Below, in pieces: positions 8,483 through 17,089 of a DNA stretch of 64,000 bases. Numbering within the stretch: position 1 is the first letter of the stretch; each line of letters begins with the position of its first letter. The notes below the pieces were generated by a model. That model ran no database searches. It had not been told where the DNA came from and saw only the letters and a program-made list of their open reading frames with translations. The position numbers and the translations under genes were made by a program. The DNA is from Chloroflexota bacterium (GTDB lineage: Bacteria; Chloroflexota; Dehalococcoidia; Lucifugimonadales; UBA826). The stretch is from assembly GCA_002722155.1 (NCBI GenBank), contig PBKS01000016.1, forward strand, positions 1 through 64,000, read 5' to 3'.

Positions 8483-9517
8483 TTAAGAGCTAGGATACTG
8501 CCCAACTTTACCGAACCATTTATATTTGATGGCAAATATGGAGGTCAACAAAGCATATTGAATTAGTGAAGGGATTATAGTTGAAATAAAATCTAGATCT
8601 TGATTCAAGGCAATGAACAAAGAGGAACTAGGAATAACGGAATCTTCTAAACCGAGTATTAGGTGGACCCATAAGTTGTTGGCAATATGTATGCCGACAG
8701 CCAGTTCAATCCCACCGTCCATTAGAGTGATTAGCCCCATAAACATTCCAACGGAAAAAACGGCGAATAGGTAAGGTAAGAGACCGTAAGACCAAGGTTC
8801 AGGATTAAACAGATGCAACGAAGCAAATATCATGGAAGTTAAAATCAAGATCGCTGTCCGAGATTTAATTAGTAGTGAAAACCCTTGGAGTAGATAACCC
8901 CGGAAAAAGGCTTCTTCTAACCCTGATTGTATGGGCACAAATATTAGAGCGATTAGGGCAATTACCAATAAATCTGACCCGTCTCCCCGAAATTTTAGTC
9001 CTGAGGGATCAGTAATTATATTGGCTAGTAGAGATAATCCTGCCAGTATGAAAAAAATACTTAAAGCAAAAAAGCTTCTTTTGTAATCAAATTGAATTCT
9101 TTCAGTTAAAACTTGCAGTATGTTTTTGTGATGCAAAGCTTTCAGTAAAATATAAAAACCGCCAGCTCCGATGACAAACGAAAAATGCATAAGAAGAAAA
9201 TTCGGTACCTTGGAATTGCCAGTAACTATGAATGTTTCCATATCGCAGGTGTAACTTCCGAGTTCAACGACGTTGAGAATTCCACAGAACCCTACCAATG
9301 GAAGCGACCCAATTATTTGCCATATGACTACGAACGTAGCGGTGAATACTACCCATATCCACCAATTGTTTCTTCCAAGAGAGGAGTTATCTAAAAAAGA
9401 GTTAACCTTGTGCCCTAAATATAGTCCACAAGTTTGACAGTAGGAAGCATTGGGAGAAAATACAATTCCATTACACCTGGTACAGGAAGGGATATTTTCC
9501 ATATTTTCTGCATTCAT
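8483..9517 (-). CDS. CPBP-family intramembrane metalloprotease with N-terminal zinc ribbon
   Basis: A 344-residue membrane protein. Residues of about 8-32 form a zinc ribbon (CTRCNG then CQTCGLYLG). About eight hydrophobic segments follow. The CPBP (Abi/Rce1-like) motifs are present as SGLEEAFFRGYLLQG (EExxxR), with FASLHLFNP supplying a His and VGIHIANNLW supplying the last His/Asn. These proteins sit in the membrane and cleave prenylated or signal-type peptides in some members; many have no known substrate. The fused zinc ribbon is the less common part. The phosphoesterase gene follows on the same strand. The start is ATG without a strong ribosome site. Confidence 0.87.
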   Translation of the reverse strand: MNAENMENIPSCTRCNGIVFSPNASYCQTCGLYLGHKVNSFLDNSSLGRNNWWIWVVFTATFVVIWQIIGSLPLVGFCGILNVVELGSYTCDMETFIVTGNSKVPNFLLMHFSFVIGAGGFYILLKALHHKNILQVLTERIQFDYKRSFFALSIFFILAGLSLLANIITDPSGLKFRGDGSDLLVIALIALIFVPIQSGLEEAFFRGYLLQGFSLLIKSRTAILILTSMIFASLHLFNPEPWSYGLLPYLFAVFSVGMFMGLITLMDGGIELAVGIHIANNLWVHLILGLEDSVIPSSSLFIALNQDLDFISTIIPSLIQYALLTSIFAIKYKWFGKVGQYPSS

Positions 9518-9643
9518 CGTATGAGGGTATCGGACAAATATATTTAGAACAATAAATCAATCTCATAAGTATCGGATTGACTGCTTAAAGGCCTTGTGCT
9601 AACTTCAGTCCGATTAATAACACGATTCTTTGGGGAATAACTT

Positions 9644-10834
9644 ATGGCACAGACTAGGGAAGCTGCAATTGTTGGAATACATGAATATCCTCTGAGGGTA
9701 GCGCCAGGTGTCAGTGCCTTGCAAATCAAGGCCGCTTCCGCCTCTAAGGCGCTTGAAGATGCCGGACTATCTTGGCAGGACGTTGATGCGGTTTATGACA
9801 ACGGGTCTCATCAGAACATAGGTGGACTCGGGATTTCGGAATACTTGGGTCTAAACCCACGGTTGATTGATAATACTAGCGTTGGTGGAACTTCCTATGA
9901 GTTCCAGGCCCATCACGCGGCTACCATGATAGCTGCCGGCAAAGCGAATGTGGCTTTATTGACCTACGGATCAACGTCTCATTCTGATCGCAGGGCAATT
10001 GGCACCGCAGGGGCAACCGGTCAAGGTTCTCCCACTCCATTTAACAATATGGAGGATCCGTGGGGGATGACGTTGATATCAGGATACGGAATGGTTAAGG
10101 CTCGCCATATGCATCAATACGGTACCACCAACGAACAATTTGCCGAGATCTCTGTGGCCACTCGCTATCATGCGATGAGGAATCCTGAGGCAGTTAAAGC
10201 AATGACGGATCTTGAGTTCGTAGGTGTTAATGAGATTACAACACAAGATGTTCTGGATTCTAGAATGATCGCTTGGCCTCTACATTTGCTTGAGTGCTGC
10301 ATGGTTTCAGATGGTGGTGGGGCAGTAATCATAGCCTCTAAAGAAGTCGCGAGAAATTGTAAAAAACCACCAGTATGGATCATTGGCGGGGCGGAAGCTA
10401 CAAAATATAGAGAAAATGGCGGTGATATAACTGTTAGCGCTGGTGGACAGTCTGGCCCTAGGGCTTTTGAGGATGCTGGGGTAACTCCAGATGAAATAGA
10501 TGTCCTTATGGCATACGATTCCTTTTCGATAACTGTCATGTGTATGATCGAAGATTTGGGATTTTGCAAAAAGGGGGAAGGTGGAGATTATGTCAGTCAA
10601 GGAATACTGAAATTTGATCAAAAGGGAGGACCTGCTCTTAATACCGATGGTGGAGGCCTTTCCTCCAATCACCCAGGTGAAAGAGGTATTTTTCTATTGT
10701 TGGAAGCCGCCCGGCAGTTGAGAGGGGAGTCAAATTCCCAGGTGGAAAATGCCAAACTTGCTGTAGCGGTAGGCAACGGTGGCCAATTGGGAGCTAGGCA
10801 CGCCACTTCGCCGACCATTCTTGCAGCCGACTAG
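9644..10834 (+). CDS. Thiolase-like protein (SCPx/Ltp2 group) lacking the nucleophilic Cys
   Basis: A 396-residue thiolase-fold protein of the SCP-x/lipid-transfer-protein group. The start MAQTREAAIVGIHEYP, the motif NTDGGGLSSNHPGERG (with the conserved His) and the C-terminal VGNGGQLGARHATSP are all in place. Where true thiolases carry the acylated Cys it reads TSVGGTSYEFQAHHAA, with no Cys. Members of this type, such as Ltp2 in steroid side-chain breakdown, act as retro-aldolases together with a DUF35 partner. The next gene, 19 bases downstream, is exactly such a DUF35 protein. The ATG has a GGGGA site upstream. The function is inferred to be acyl-CoA aldol cleavage or a related step, not Claisen thiolysis. 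Confidence 0.85.
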   Translation: MAQTREAAIVGIHEYPLRVAPGVSALQIKAASASKALEDAGLSWQDVDAVYDNGSHQNIGGLGISEYLGLNPRLIDNTSVGGTSYEFQAHHAATMIAAGKANVALLTYGSTSHSDRRAIGTAGATGQGSPTPFNNMEDPWGMTLISGYGMVKARHMHQYGTTNEQFAEISVATRYHAMRNPEAVKAMTDLEFVGVNEITTQDVLDSRMIAWPLHLLECCMVSDGGGAVIIASKEVARNCKKPPVWIIGGAEATKYRENGGDITVSAGGQSGPRAFEDAGVTPDEIDVLMAYDSFSITVMCMIEDLGFCKKGEGGDYVSQGILKFDQKGGPALNTDGGGLSSNHPGERGIFLLLEAARQLRGESNSQVENAKLAVAVGNGGQLGARHATSPTILAAD

Positions 10835-10853
10835 TAGATTAGGAGAATCACAG

Positions 10854-11276
10854 ATGACATTGAGACCTCAACCAAGATTTCCAGAACCTGACACAGAACC
10901 CTTCTGGGAAGCAACAAAGCAAAGAAATCTCGTTTATCAGACTTGTGATAAGGCTGATTGTACCGATAGAGTTATTTTTTACCCAAGAGCGCACTGCGAC
11001 ACATGTGGTAGCTTGGAGACATCCTGGAACACCTCCAAGGGTGAGGGTGTTGTTTACACCTACAGTGTTATCATGCAAAGTCGCCACCCAGCTTTCAAAG
11101 ATTTGGGACCATATGCCGTGGCATATGTGGACCTTGATGAAGGCTTTAGAATGATGACCAATATTGTAAATGTGGAAAACCCTATTACCGATATTGAAAT
11201 TGGTATGAGAGTGAAATTGGTTTGGCAGGACCAAGGTGACGGAGAGATAGCCCTTCCCATGTTTGAACCAGCATAG
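10854..11276 (+). CDS. DUF35 (zinc ribbon/OB-fold) partner of the thiolase-like protein
   Basis: A 140-residue protein with the DUF35 layout: an N-terminal helix EPFWEATKQRNLVYQTC, a zinc ribbon, then an OB-fold (VVYTYSVIMQSRHPAFKD, YAVAYVDLDEG). The ribbon reads CDKADC...HCDTC. The first knuckle is C-x4-C instead of the usual C-x2-C, a small departure from the family and from the second copy at 36092-36508. The start at 10854 is chosen over an open upstream frame because AGGAGA lies 8 bases before it and the family begins here. It follows the thiolase-like gene directly, so the two probably form one enzyme. Confidence 0.88.
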   Translation: MTLRPQPRFPEPDTEPFWEATKQRNLVYQTCDKADCTDRVIFYPRAHCDTCGSLETSWNTSKGEGVVYTYSVIMQSRHPAFKDLGPYAVAYVDLDEGFRMMTNIVNVENPITDIEIGMRVKLVWQDQGDGEIALPMFEPA

Positions 11277-11360
11277 ATAGCATCGATACTATAAAAAATT
11301 TAGCGACCCATATTTTTGGAATTTAAGATTAGTGCAGGCTAAATTTAGTTGGGGTATTTT

Positions 11361-12770
11361 ATGCAATATCACCCGGTGCCTCTTGAAGCGACTCTAGAGT
11401 CTTTACCTCCAGTTTGGACAGAAGACTTAATTCCGGAAATTAAATTAATCCTGGAAAATGCTCCCTCAATGGTATTCGTTCTAGATGATGATCCCACGGG
11501 GGCACAAACAGTACACAATGCATCCTTTCTGACAGAATGGTCTCTTGACGTACTTATTTCTGAAAGATACCAACCTGAAGAGGTGACTTTCCTCCAGATA
11601 AATACAAGAGCCAAAACTGAGGAACAAGCGGTAAAAATAAACGCTGATTTGGGAATTGTATTTAGTCAACTTTCTAGACTGTTAAAAATACCGATATCAG
11701 TAATTTCTAGATCTGATTCAACTCTCCGTGGACATTTTCCAGCGGAGGTTGATGCTTTGGCAAAAGGAATGGAAAATTCCCACGATGGAATCATATTTAT
11801 CCCGTTTTTTATCCAGGGAGGGCGTTACACCATTGACGATGTTCAATATGTTTCTGATGGAAGTATGCTTGCTCCAGTGGCCCAAACTCCGTTTGCTAAA
11901 GACTCTGCCTTTGGATATGAGTCCTCTAACCTTTGTGACTGGATAGAAGAGAAAACGCGAGGTCGAGTTTCCTCTGAAGAGGTAATATCCGTTTCTATAG
12001 ATGAAATTAGAATTGGTGGCCCTGATGTCGTAGAAGAGAAGCTAAGGCAAATGAACCGAAGTGATATGTGCATAATTAATTCGGCGGACATGAGAGATTT
12101 GGATGTAGTTGCTTTGGCAATTTTGCGACTTCAGTATAAATACGGGAAAAATTATTTGATACGCTCTTCGGCTTCTTTTGTGCGGTCGCGTCTTGGTCAA
12201 AGGGAAAAACCGATCTTGAACAAAGAAGAAATGGGATATGCCGATAAGGGTGGAGGATTAATACTAGTAGGCTCCCACGTACCTGGTAGCACATCGCAAT
12301 TGGAGAGTCTTTTGGATCTACCTAATGTGTACGGTTTGGAGTTGGAAGTAGAAAAGGTGCTGGGAAGGGATAAAGAACACACAGCTAGTGTAATTGAAAG
12401 AGCTAATATGCTTTTGAATGAATCTAAGGACACTGTGATATACACAAGTAGAAATGTCATAACAGGTTCTTCACCTGAGGAGTATTTGGAGATTGGAGCG
12501 ATAATTGCGAATGCAATGACAGCAGTTGTTGCCGGAATCTCAGCCAAGCCGAGATATGTGATATCAAAAGGGGGCATGACGTCTTCAAATATTATCTTAA
12601 ATGCATTGAATATTAAGAGAGCTACAGTTCCGGGGCAAATTTCTCCCGGAGTTTTGGTTTTACAAATGGGTTCTGAATCAAAATACCCGGGATCAAAATT
12701 GATTCTTTTTCCTGGTAATGTAGGTGGGTCTACGGCAATCTCAGAGGTGATCTTGAGGATGAGAAAATAA
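11361..12770 (+). CDS. Four-carbon acid sugar kinase family protein (DUF1537)
   Basis: A 469-residue kinase from the ATG at 11361. The N-terminal domain shows VFVLDDDPTGAQTVHNAS and SVISRSDSTLRGHFPAEV, the substrate-binding signature of the OtnK/DtnK family that phosphorylates erythronate, threonate and related acids. The C-terminal nucleotide domain shows ISKGGMTSSNIIL and LILFPGNVGGSTAISEV. A TTG four codons upstream (11349) is an alternative start. The class II aldolase gene follows 8 bases downstream. This kinase-aldolase order is typical of acid-sugar breakdown, where the phosphorylated acid is oxidised and cleaved or decarboxylated. The exact sugar acid is unknown. Confidence 0.88.
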   Translation: MQYHPVPLEATLESLPPVWTEDLIPEIKLILENAPSMVFVLDDDPTGAQTVHNASFLTEWSLDVLISERYQPEEVTFLQINTRAKTEEQAVKINADLGIVFSQLSRLLKIPISVISRSDSTLRGHFPAEVDALAKGMENSHDGIIFIPFFIQGGRYTIDDVQYVSDGSMLAPVAQTPFAKDSAFGYESSNLCDWIEEKTRGRVSSEEVISVSIDEIRIGGPDVVEEKLRQMNRSDMCIINSADMRDLDVVALAILRLQYKYGKNYLIRSSASFVRSRLGQREKPILNKEEMGYADKGGGLILVGSHVPGSTSQLESLLDLPNVYGLELEVEKVLGRDKEHTASVIERANMLLNESKDTVIYTSRNVITGSSPEEYLEIGAIIANAMTAVVAGISAKPRYVISKGGMTSSNIILNALNIKRATVPGQISPGVLVLQMGSESKYPGSKLILFPGNVGGSTAISEVILRMRK

Positions 12771-12778
12771 AGTATTAA

Positions 12779-13612
12779 ATGATCACATCCTCCTTTGATA
12801 TTTTGAAATGGGCCAACTCAAGTAATATTGCTATTGGTGCCTTCAATGTATACAACTTTGAAGGTGTTAAAGCTGTTGTAGAAGGTGCTGAACAAGAGGG
12901 AGTTCCTGTAATTATCCAGATGCATCCGGCTTCGCTTGAAAGGGGAAGTAGATCCCTTATTGCAATGGCATTGGAAGCAGCTCGCTTATCAACAGTGTCA
13001 ATTTCTGTTCATCTCGATCATATCGATAGAATCGCATCTGTTAGCGAAGGTATCGATGCTGGTATTACTTCCTTCATGCCAGATGGATCGAGGTATGACT
13101 ATGATGAGAACATAGAATTTACCAAACTATGTGCCCAGGAAATAAGAAGCATAGGAGGATTTGTCGAGGGAGAGTTAGGACGTCTTTCTGGTAGTGAAGA
13201 TAATGTGACGATTTCGGATTACCAAGCATTTTTGACAGATCCCTTATTGGTAGACGACTACGTGTCTAAAGCCAGGATTAATGCTCTAGCAATTTGTATT
13301 GGTAATATACATGGGAAATATGAATCAGAACCTAATTTAGATTTTCCGAGACTCTATAAAATCCGTGAAACAACAGAGTTGCCATTGGTGATGCATGGAG
13401 CGTCAGGATTATCGGATGAAATGGTTTCACAGTGTGTACGGGCCGGTATATCGAAATTTAATGTCAATACTGAATTAAGACAAGCATATATCTCTGGTAT
13501 CACTGAGGCAGTCAATCACAATATTACTGATTTGTTGTCAATTATGAATTTATGCGTCAGTAAAATGAGAGATATGGTCGTTCTCAAAATACGCCAGTAT
13601 TCGCTCCAATAA
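12779..13612 (+). CDS. Class II fructose/tagatose-bisphosphate-type aldolase
   Basis: A 277-residue zinc-dependent aldolase. The motifs in order are SVHLDHIDRI (catalytic Asp and zinc His), VEGELGRLSGSED (zinc Glu region), IGNIHGKY (zinc His) and MHGASGLSDEMV with ISKFNVNTELR, which bind the phosphate. The length is close to that of KbaY/GatY. It begins 8 bases after the acid-sugar kinase, so the two are probably translated from one message and act in sequence on a phosphorylated sugar or sugar acid. The terminal 25 residues are less conserved. Downstream lies the convergent membrane protein gene, with 28 bases between. Confidence 0.88.
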   Translation: MITSSFDILKWANSSNIAIGAFNVYNFEGVKAVVEGAEQEGVPVIIQMHPASLERGSRSLIAMALEAARLSTVSISVHLDHIDRIASVSEGIDAGITSFMPDGSRYDYDENIEFTKLCAQEIRSIGGFVEGELGRLSGSEDNVTISDYQAFLTDPLLVDDYVSKARINALAICIGNIHGKYESEPNLDFPRLYKIRETTELPLVMHGASGLSDEMVSQCVRAGISKFNVNTELRQAYISGITEAVNHNITDLLSIMNLCVSKMRDMVVLKIRQYSLQ

Positions 13613-13640
13613 CAATTTTGTTGTATTTCAATCTATTTTA

Positions 13641-14054
13641 TTATCGATTGTAGAAAGCAGACGCCAAGGCAAGTAAACCTGATGGTATATAAAATTTTCC
13701 TATTGAGGATGCGCTGAGTACTATAAATACTATAAATATGGCTGACATTGCCCACGAATAGGACTTCCACCTGAGAAGCAGTGTTTTTTGACTGCTACTA
13801 GTTGATTTTGCCATGATCGAAGATAGAAGACATATTCCTGATAGCATCCAAGGCAATATTATTACGAAAAGACCCTGTGACCCCAATGCTTCAAATATTG
13901 TTTTATTAACTTGATATTGCTGAGTGAAATTACTCGAATTTGCTATCTGATCTATGTCGCTCACCAGAGGGAAAAATATCAACAAAATCCCTGCGCACAT
14001 GGCAGTGATATGAGCTCCGCCAGCTAAAATTGTCGATTTATTAAACAGTGTCAT
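13641..14054 (-). CDS. Small membrane protein of unknown function
   Basis: A 137-residue protein with hydrophobic stretches near residues 7-30 (GGAHITAMCAGILLIFFPLV), 60-80 (LFVIILPWMLSGICLLSS) and 98-133 (AMSAIFIVFIVL and IPSGLLALASAF), so three or four membrane segments. The loop after the first segment is polar. I do not recognise the family. Its start overlaps the end of the sirtuin gene by 14 bases, which suggests the two are translated together. That link does not by itself indicate a function. Confidence 0.65.
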   Translation of the reverse strand: MTLFNKSTILAGGAHITAMCAGILLIFFPLVSDIDQIANSSNFTQQYQVNKTIFEALGSQGLFVIILPWMLSGICLLSSIMAKSTSSSQKTLLLRWKSYSWAMSAIFIVFIVLSASSIGKFYIPSGLLALASAFYNR

Positions 14055-14856
14055 TAGTAATAAGTCTTTTTATTTCTTTGACTAATTTTGGTAAGGAGTT
14101 TTCAGTTGGCCCTTTAACCGAACTAGCTGCAAATACAGAAAGCGGAGTTTCCTCCGGGTTGACCTCTATTATGTTCCCTCCGGATGACAACACTTCCTGT
14201 GGGAAACCTGCGGCGGGATAGACTGTTGCGGAAGTTCCAATTACCAAAATGCAATCGGCTAAATTGGTTTCATTTATGCAGCTATTCAAAAATGATAGAG
14301 GTATGGGTTCACCAAACATAACAGTGTCAGGTTTTATAATTCCTGAACATGTCTGGCATTTTGGCGGTAACACGTCTTGCCAGAGTGGGAATGTCCTATC
14401 GAATTCTTCACGATTCCATCTTGATTCACATGTAGTGCATCTTAATTTAGTTCTATTGCCATGAATTTCGGTAACTCTATTTGAACCAGCCGCATAGTGT
14501 AGATTGTCAATATTTTGGGTAATTTGGTGTTTCAAAATATTTATATTTTCTAGTTCAACTAAAGCAAAGTGGCCAGAATTGGGTTGTGCCTTTTCAATGG
14601 CGTTTCTAAATTTTGTTCTTTCAGGGTCTATTTTAGAGTTCAGATTTTGATTCCACCATGTTGTGGGATTGTTAAGAAAACTTTCGTATGCGTTTCCGGA
14701 CGGTTCTCCTAATTTTGTCCAAAGGCCTCCTGCTCCTCTGAAGGTTGGTATTCCACTCCCTACAGACAGTCCGGCTCCAATTAAAGCTATTGTGTAGTTT
14801 GATTTCAATATTATTTGGGCTGCGGTCAATATTGATTTCGGCGTTTTATTTTCCAT
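14041..14856 (-). CDS. Sir2-family NAD-dependent protein deacylase
   Basis: A 271-residue sirtuin. The NAD site is seen as GAGLSVGSGIPTFRGAGGLW near residue 30, then TQNIDNLHYAAGS and the catalytic His in TEIHGN. The zinc module has two Cys pairs, CTTC and CQTC. DTVMFGEPIP and VIGTSATVYPAAGFP complete the cofactor pocket. It would remove acyl groups from lysines with NAD as co-substrate. The typical CobB residues for desuccinylation (Tyr and Arg after the GAG loop) are not evident, so a deacetylase is the simpler guess. RecF lies 15 bases upstream on the same strand and the small membrane protein overlaps its end. Confidence 0.9.
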   Translation of the reverse strand: MENKTPKSILTAAQIILKSNYTIALIGAGLSVGSGIPTFRGAGGLWTKLGEPSGNAYESFLNNPTTWWNQNLNSKIDPERTKFRNAIEKAQPNSGHFALVELENINILKHQITQNIDNLHYAAGSNRVTEIHGNRTKLRCTTCESRWNREEFDRTFPLWQDVLPPKCQTCSGIIKPDTVMFGEPIPLSFLNSCINETNLADCILVIGTSATVYPAAGFPQEVLSSGGNIIEVNPEETPLSVFAASSVKGPTENSLPKLVKEIKRLITNDTV

Positions 14857-14871
14857 GTTAACTAGTTTAAT

Positions 14872-16044
14872 CTAATTCATTTTTATGGAACCATTTGTTA
14901 TTTCTAATCTATTGGAATCATTTGTGAATGACCTCGGAATGTTACTCGGTTCCGCAGTCGTAACAATAACTTGGTCAGGATGTTTTATGTGATCTACTAT
15001 TTGTTCCCTACGGGTTTGGTCTAATTCAGACATGACATCGTCAAGAAGCAGAACCGGTTTCGTCTTTCTGTGTCGATATAAAAATTCAGATTCAGCCATT
15101 TTTAAAGCTAAAATTGCTGTTCTTGATTGCCCTCTGGAGGCGTATTTGGAAGCGTCCATTTCATTAATTTTAAAAAGGAGATCATCTCTATGGGGTCCGA
15201 TATTTGTAGATCCTTGTGCTATGTCTTTTTTCCTGGACCCTTCTAATTCATATATGAATTTGTCTATGCTGATGTTTTTTGCAAAATCAGCTGGACTCAG
15301 ATAGTGCATGGTCAATGTTTCAGAGTCACTAGCCATGGAACTATGAAACGGTAACGATGATTCCTCAAGAGTTTTAATTGCCGTTCGCCGTTTGGTTGTG
15401 AGAATAACAGCATTTTTTGCTAAAAGCTCATCCCAGTATTTCAATTCTTCGGTAGAGGCTGCTCTGTCTCTTATAAGTTTTAATAGGTGGTTTCTTTGTG
15501 TATTTGCCTTTTGATATTGTTGTATAGATGTTAGGTATTCTCGATCGATTTGCGAAAGTAAAATGTCGAGGTATCTTCGTCGGATTGATGGACTGCCATA
15601 TATCAGGTCAAGATCACTCACACTAAATAGAACAGCGTTCACAATACCGACTAGATCTGAGGGTTTTTTAGGAGTGCCGTTAATCCTAATAAACTTTTGA
15701 GCGGTAAACCCATGTGGGTTTCCTGATGACTGGCATCTATAATGAATTTCAAGATTTTCAGAACCTTTTTGATCTTCAGCTACACACGCGATTTTCGAGT
15801 AAGTCAATTTTTCTAGGGGAAGTTGCATAACTGATAGGTTGTTTATTAATTCTCTGTCCGTCGAGACCTTTGTGGATTTGGCAATTGACATCATATAGAT
15901 AGCTTCTAGGAGGTTACTTTTTCCGTGTCCGTTTGCTCCTTGAATTAACGTCGTGCCTAAAGGCAACGCCAGTTCCAAATCCTTGTAATTGCGAAAATTG
16001 AGGAGGCTTAAATGGGAGATGCGAATGAGAGTTCTCCAAGGCAA
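14872..16044 (-). CDS. recF: DNA replication and repair protein RecF
   Basis: A 390-residue SMC-like ATPase that binds gapped DNA and helps load RecA. The N-terminus IRISHLSLLNFRNYKDLEL is typical, followed by the Walker A loop LIQGANGHGKSNLLEAIYM. Further on are the LYGSPSIRRRYLDILLSQ region, the signature SRGQSRTAILALK, and Walker B with the D-loop PVLLLDDVMSELDQTRR. The only start ahead of the conserved N-terminus is a TTG at 16044, without a strong ribosome site; this gives five residues more than the usual MRI start. The sirtuin follows 15 bases downstream. gyrB lies about 6 kb away, so the common dnaN-recF-gyrB cluster is broken here. Confidence 0.92.
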   Translation of the reverse strand: MPWRTLIRISHLSLLNFRNYKDLELALPLGTTLIQGANGHGKSNLLEAIYMMSIAKSTKVSTDRELINNLSVMQLPLEKLTYSKIACVAEDQKGSENLEIHYRCQSSGNPHGFTAQKFIRINGTPKKPSDLVGIVNAVLFSVSDLDLIYGSPSIRRRYLDILLSQIDREYLTSIQQYQKANTQRNHLLKLIRDRAASTEELKYWDELLAKNAVILTTKRRTAIKTLEESSLPFHSSMASDSETLTMHYLSPADFAKNISIDKFIYELEGSRKKDIAQGSTNIGPHRDDLLFKINEMDASKYASRGQSRTAILALKMAESEFLYRHRKTKPVLLLDDVMSELDQTRREQIVDHIKHPDQVIVTTAEPSNIPRSFTNDSNRLEITNGSIKMN

Positions 16045-16069
16045 TGAAGTGAGCTTTTATCCACCGTTA

Positions 16070-16099
16070 TTGAAAGGATTTTAGCATGTTGGGTATATT
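16070..16099 (+). promoter_or_regulatory. Putative sigma-70 promoter of the cofD operon
   Basis: TTGAAA at 16070-16075 and TATATT at 16094-16099 are separated by 18 bases and lie 57 bases before the cofD start. Each hexamer matches the consensus at five of six positions. No other candidate in this gap is as good. Confidence 0.5.
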
Positions 16100-16155
16100 G
16101 TGTAAGTTAGATATATATTATTAAAAATTATGTAATCTCGAGGAGATGAGAACTG

Positions 16156-17085
16156 ATGAGATCGGTAGTTGCTTTGGCAGGAGGAGTTGGAGGCGCAAAA
16201 TTGGCCCTTGGCTTTTCTCAAATATTATGTCCGGACGAGCTCACAGTAATAGTAAACACGGCAGATGATGATCGGTTTTATGGATTACATGTATCTCCTG
16301 ACCTTGATACCGTGATGTATACCTTAGCAGGAGTATCAAATGTGGAAATGGGATGGGGGCTTAAAGATGAGTCGTTTAGGACTTTAGGAAAACTAAAGGA
16401 GTATGGCTTGGACGCCTGGTTTAATCTAGGTGATTTGGACCTCGCTACCCATCTTTTTCGTACCCAAATGATTGATGAAGGGAGAACATTGTCGGAGGTT
16501 TGCGCCAAATTGACCGACGCTTTGGGTGTGCGCCACAGATTATTACCAGTTACTGATGATCCCATAAGGACTATGATCGAAACAGATGATGGCATGATGT
16601 CATTTCAAGAATATTTTGTAAAAAATCGGTGTGATCCTGTTGTTAGATCTATAAGTTTTGCGGGATCTGAAAATTGTCGGATTACTGATGATACGAAAGA
16701 ATCTCTAGTAAACATGGATCTTTTAGTATTTTGTCCCTCCAATCCTTTTTTGAGTCTGGCTCCTATCTTATCCGTGCCTGGATTTAGAGAGATGCTTGGG
16801 TCATATTCTGGGAAATCGATTGCCGTCAGTCCGATAGTAGGAGGTAAAGCTATTAAAGGACCTGCAGCAAAGATTCTGCAGGAACTGGGACATGATGTAT
16901 CCTCTTTAGGAGTAGCCCGTCAATATGTTGGTCTTTGCGACATATTCATCATTGATGAGATAGATGTGTCTATGAAAGAGAGCATAGAGTCATTAGGTAT
17001 GGAGGTTTTTGTCACCAAAACAGTTATGCAAACTAACCAAGAAAAACAACAACTAGCGGAATTTATTCTAGACATAAGCACATAG
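16156..17085 (+). CDS. cofD: 2-phospho-L-lactate (or phosphoenolpyruvate) transferase of F420 biosynthesis
   Basis: A 309-residue CofD/FbiA protein that joins the phospho-lactyl (or phosphoenolpyruvyl) guanosine unit to the deazaflavin Fo to make F420-0. The start MRSVVALAGGVGGAKLALGF carries the family's glycine loop, followed by IVNTADDDRFYGLHVSPDLD and VSPIVGGKAIKGPAAKI. The length matches. GAGGAGA lies 6 bases before the ATG. cofC begins 4 bases after its stop, and a luciferase-like oxidoreductase follows. The Fo synthase and the F420 glutamate ligase are not in this window. Confidence 0.93.
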   Translation: MRSVVALAGGVGGAKLALGFSQILCPDELTVIVNTADDDRFYGLHVSPDLDTVMYTLAGVSNVEMGWGLKDESFRTLGKLKEYGLDAWFNLGDLDLATHLFRTQMIDEGRTLSEVCAKLTDALGVRHRLLPVTDDPIRTMIETDDGMMSFQEYFVKNRCDPVVRSISFAGSENCRITDDTKESLVNMDLLVFCPSNPFLSLAPILSVPGFREMLGSYSGKSIAVSPIVGGKAIKGPAAKILQELGHDVSSLGVARQYVGLCDIFIIDEIDVSMKESIESLGMEVFVTKTVMQTNQEKQQLAEFILDIST

Positions 17086-17089
17086 CTAA

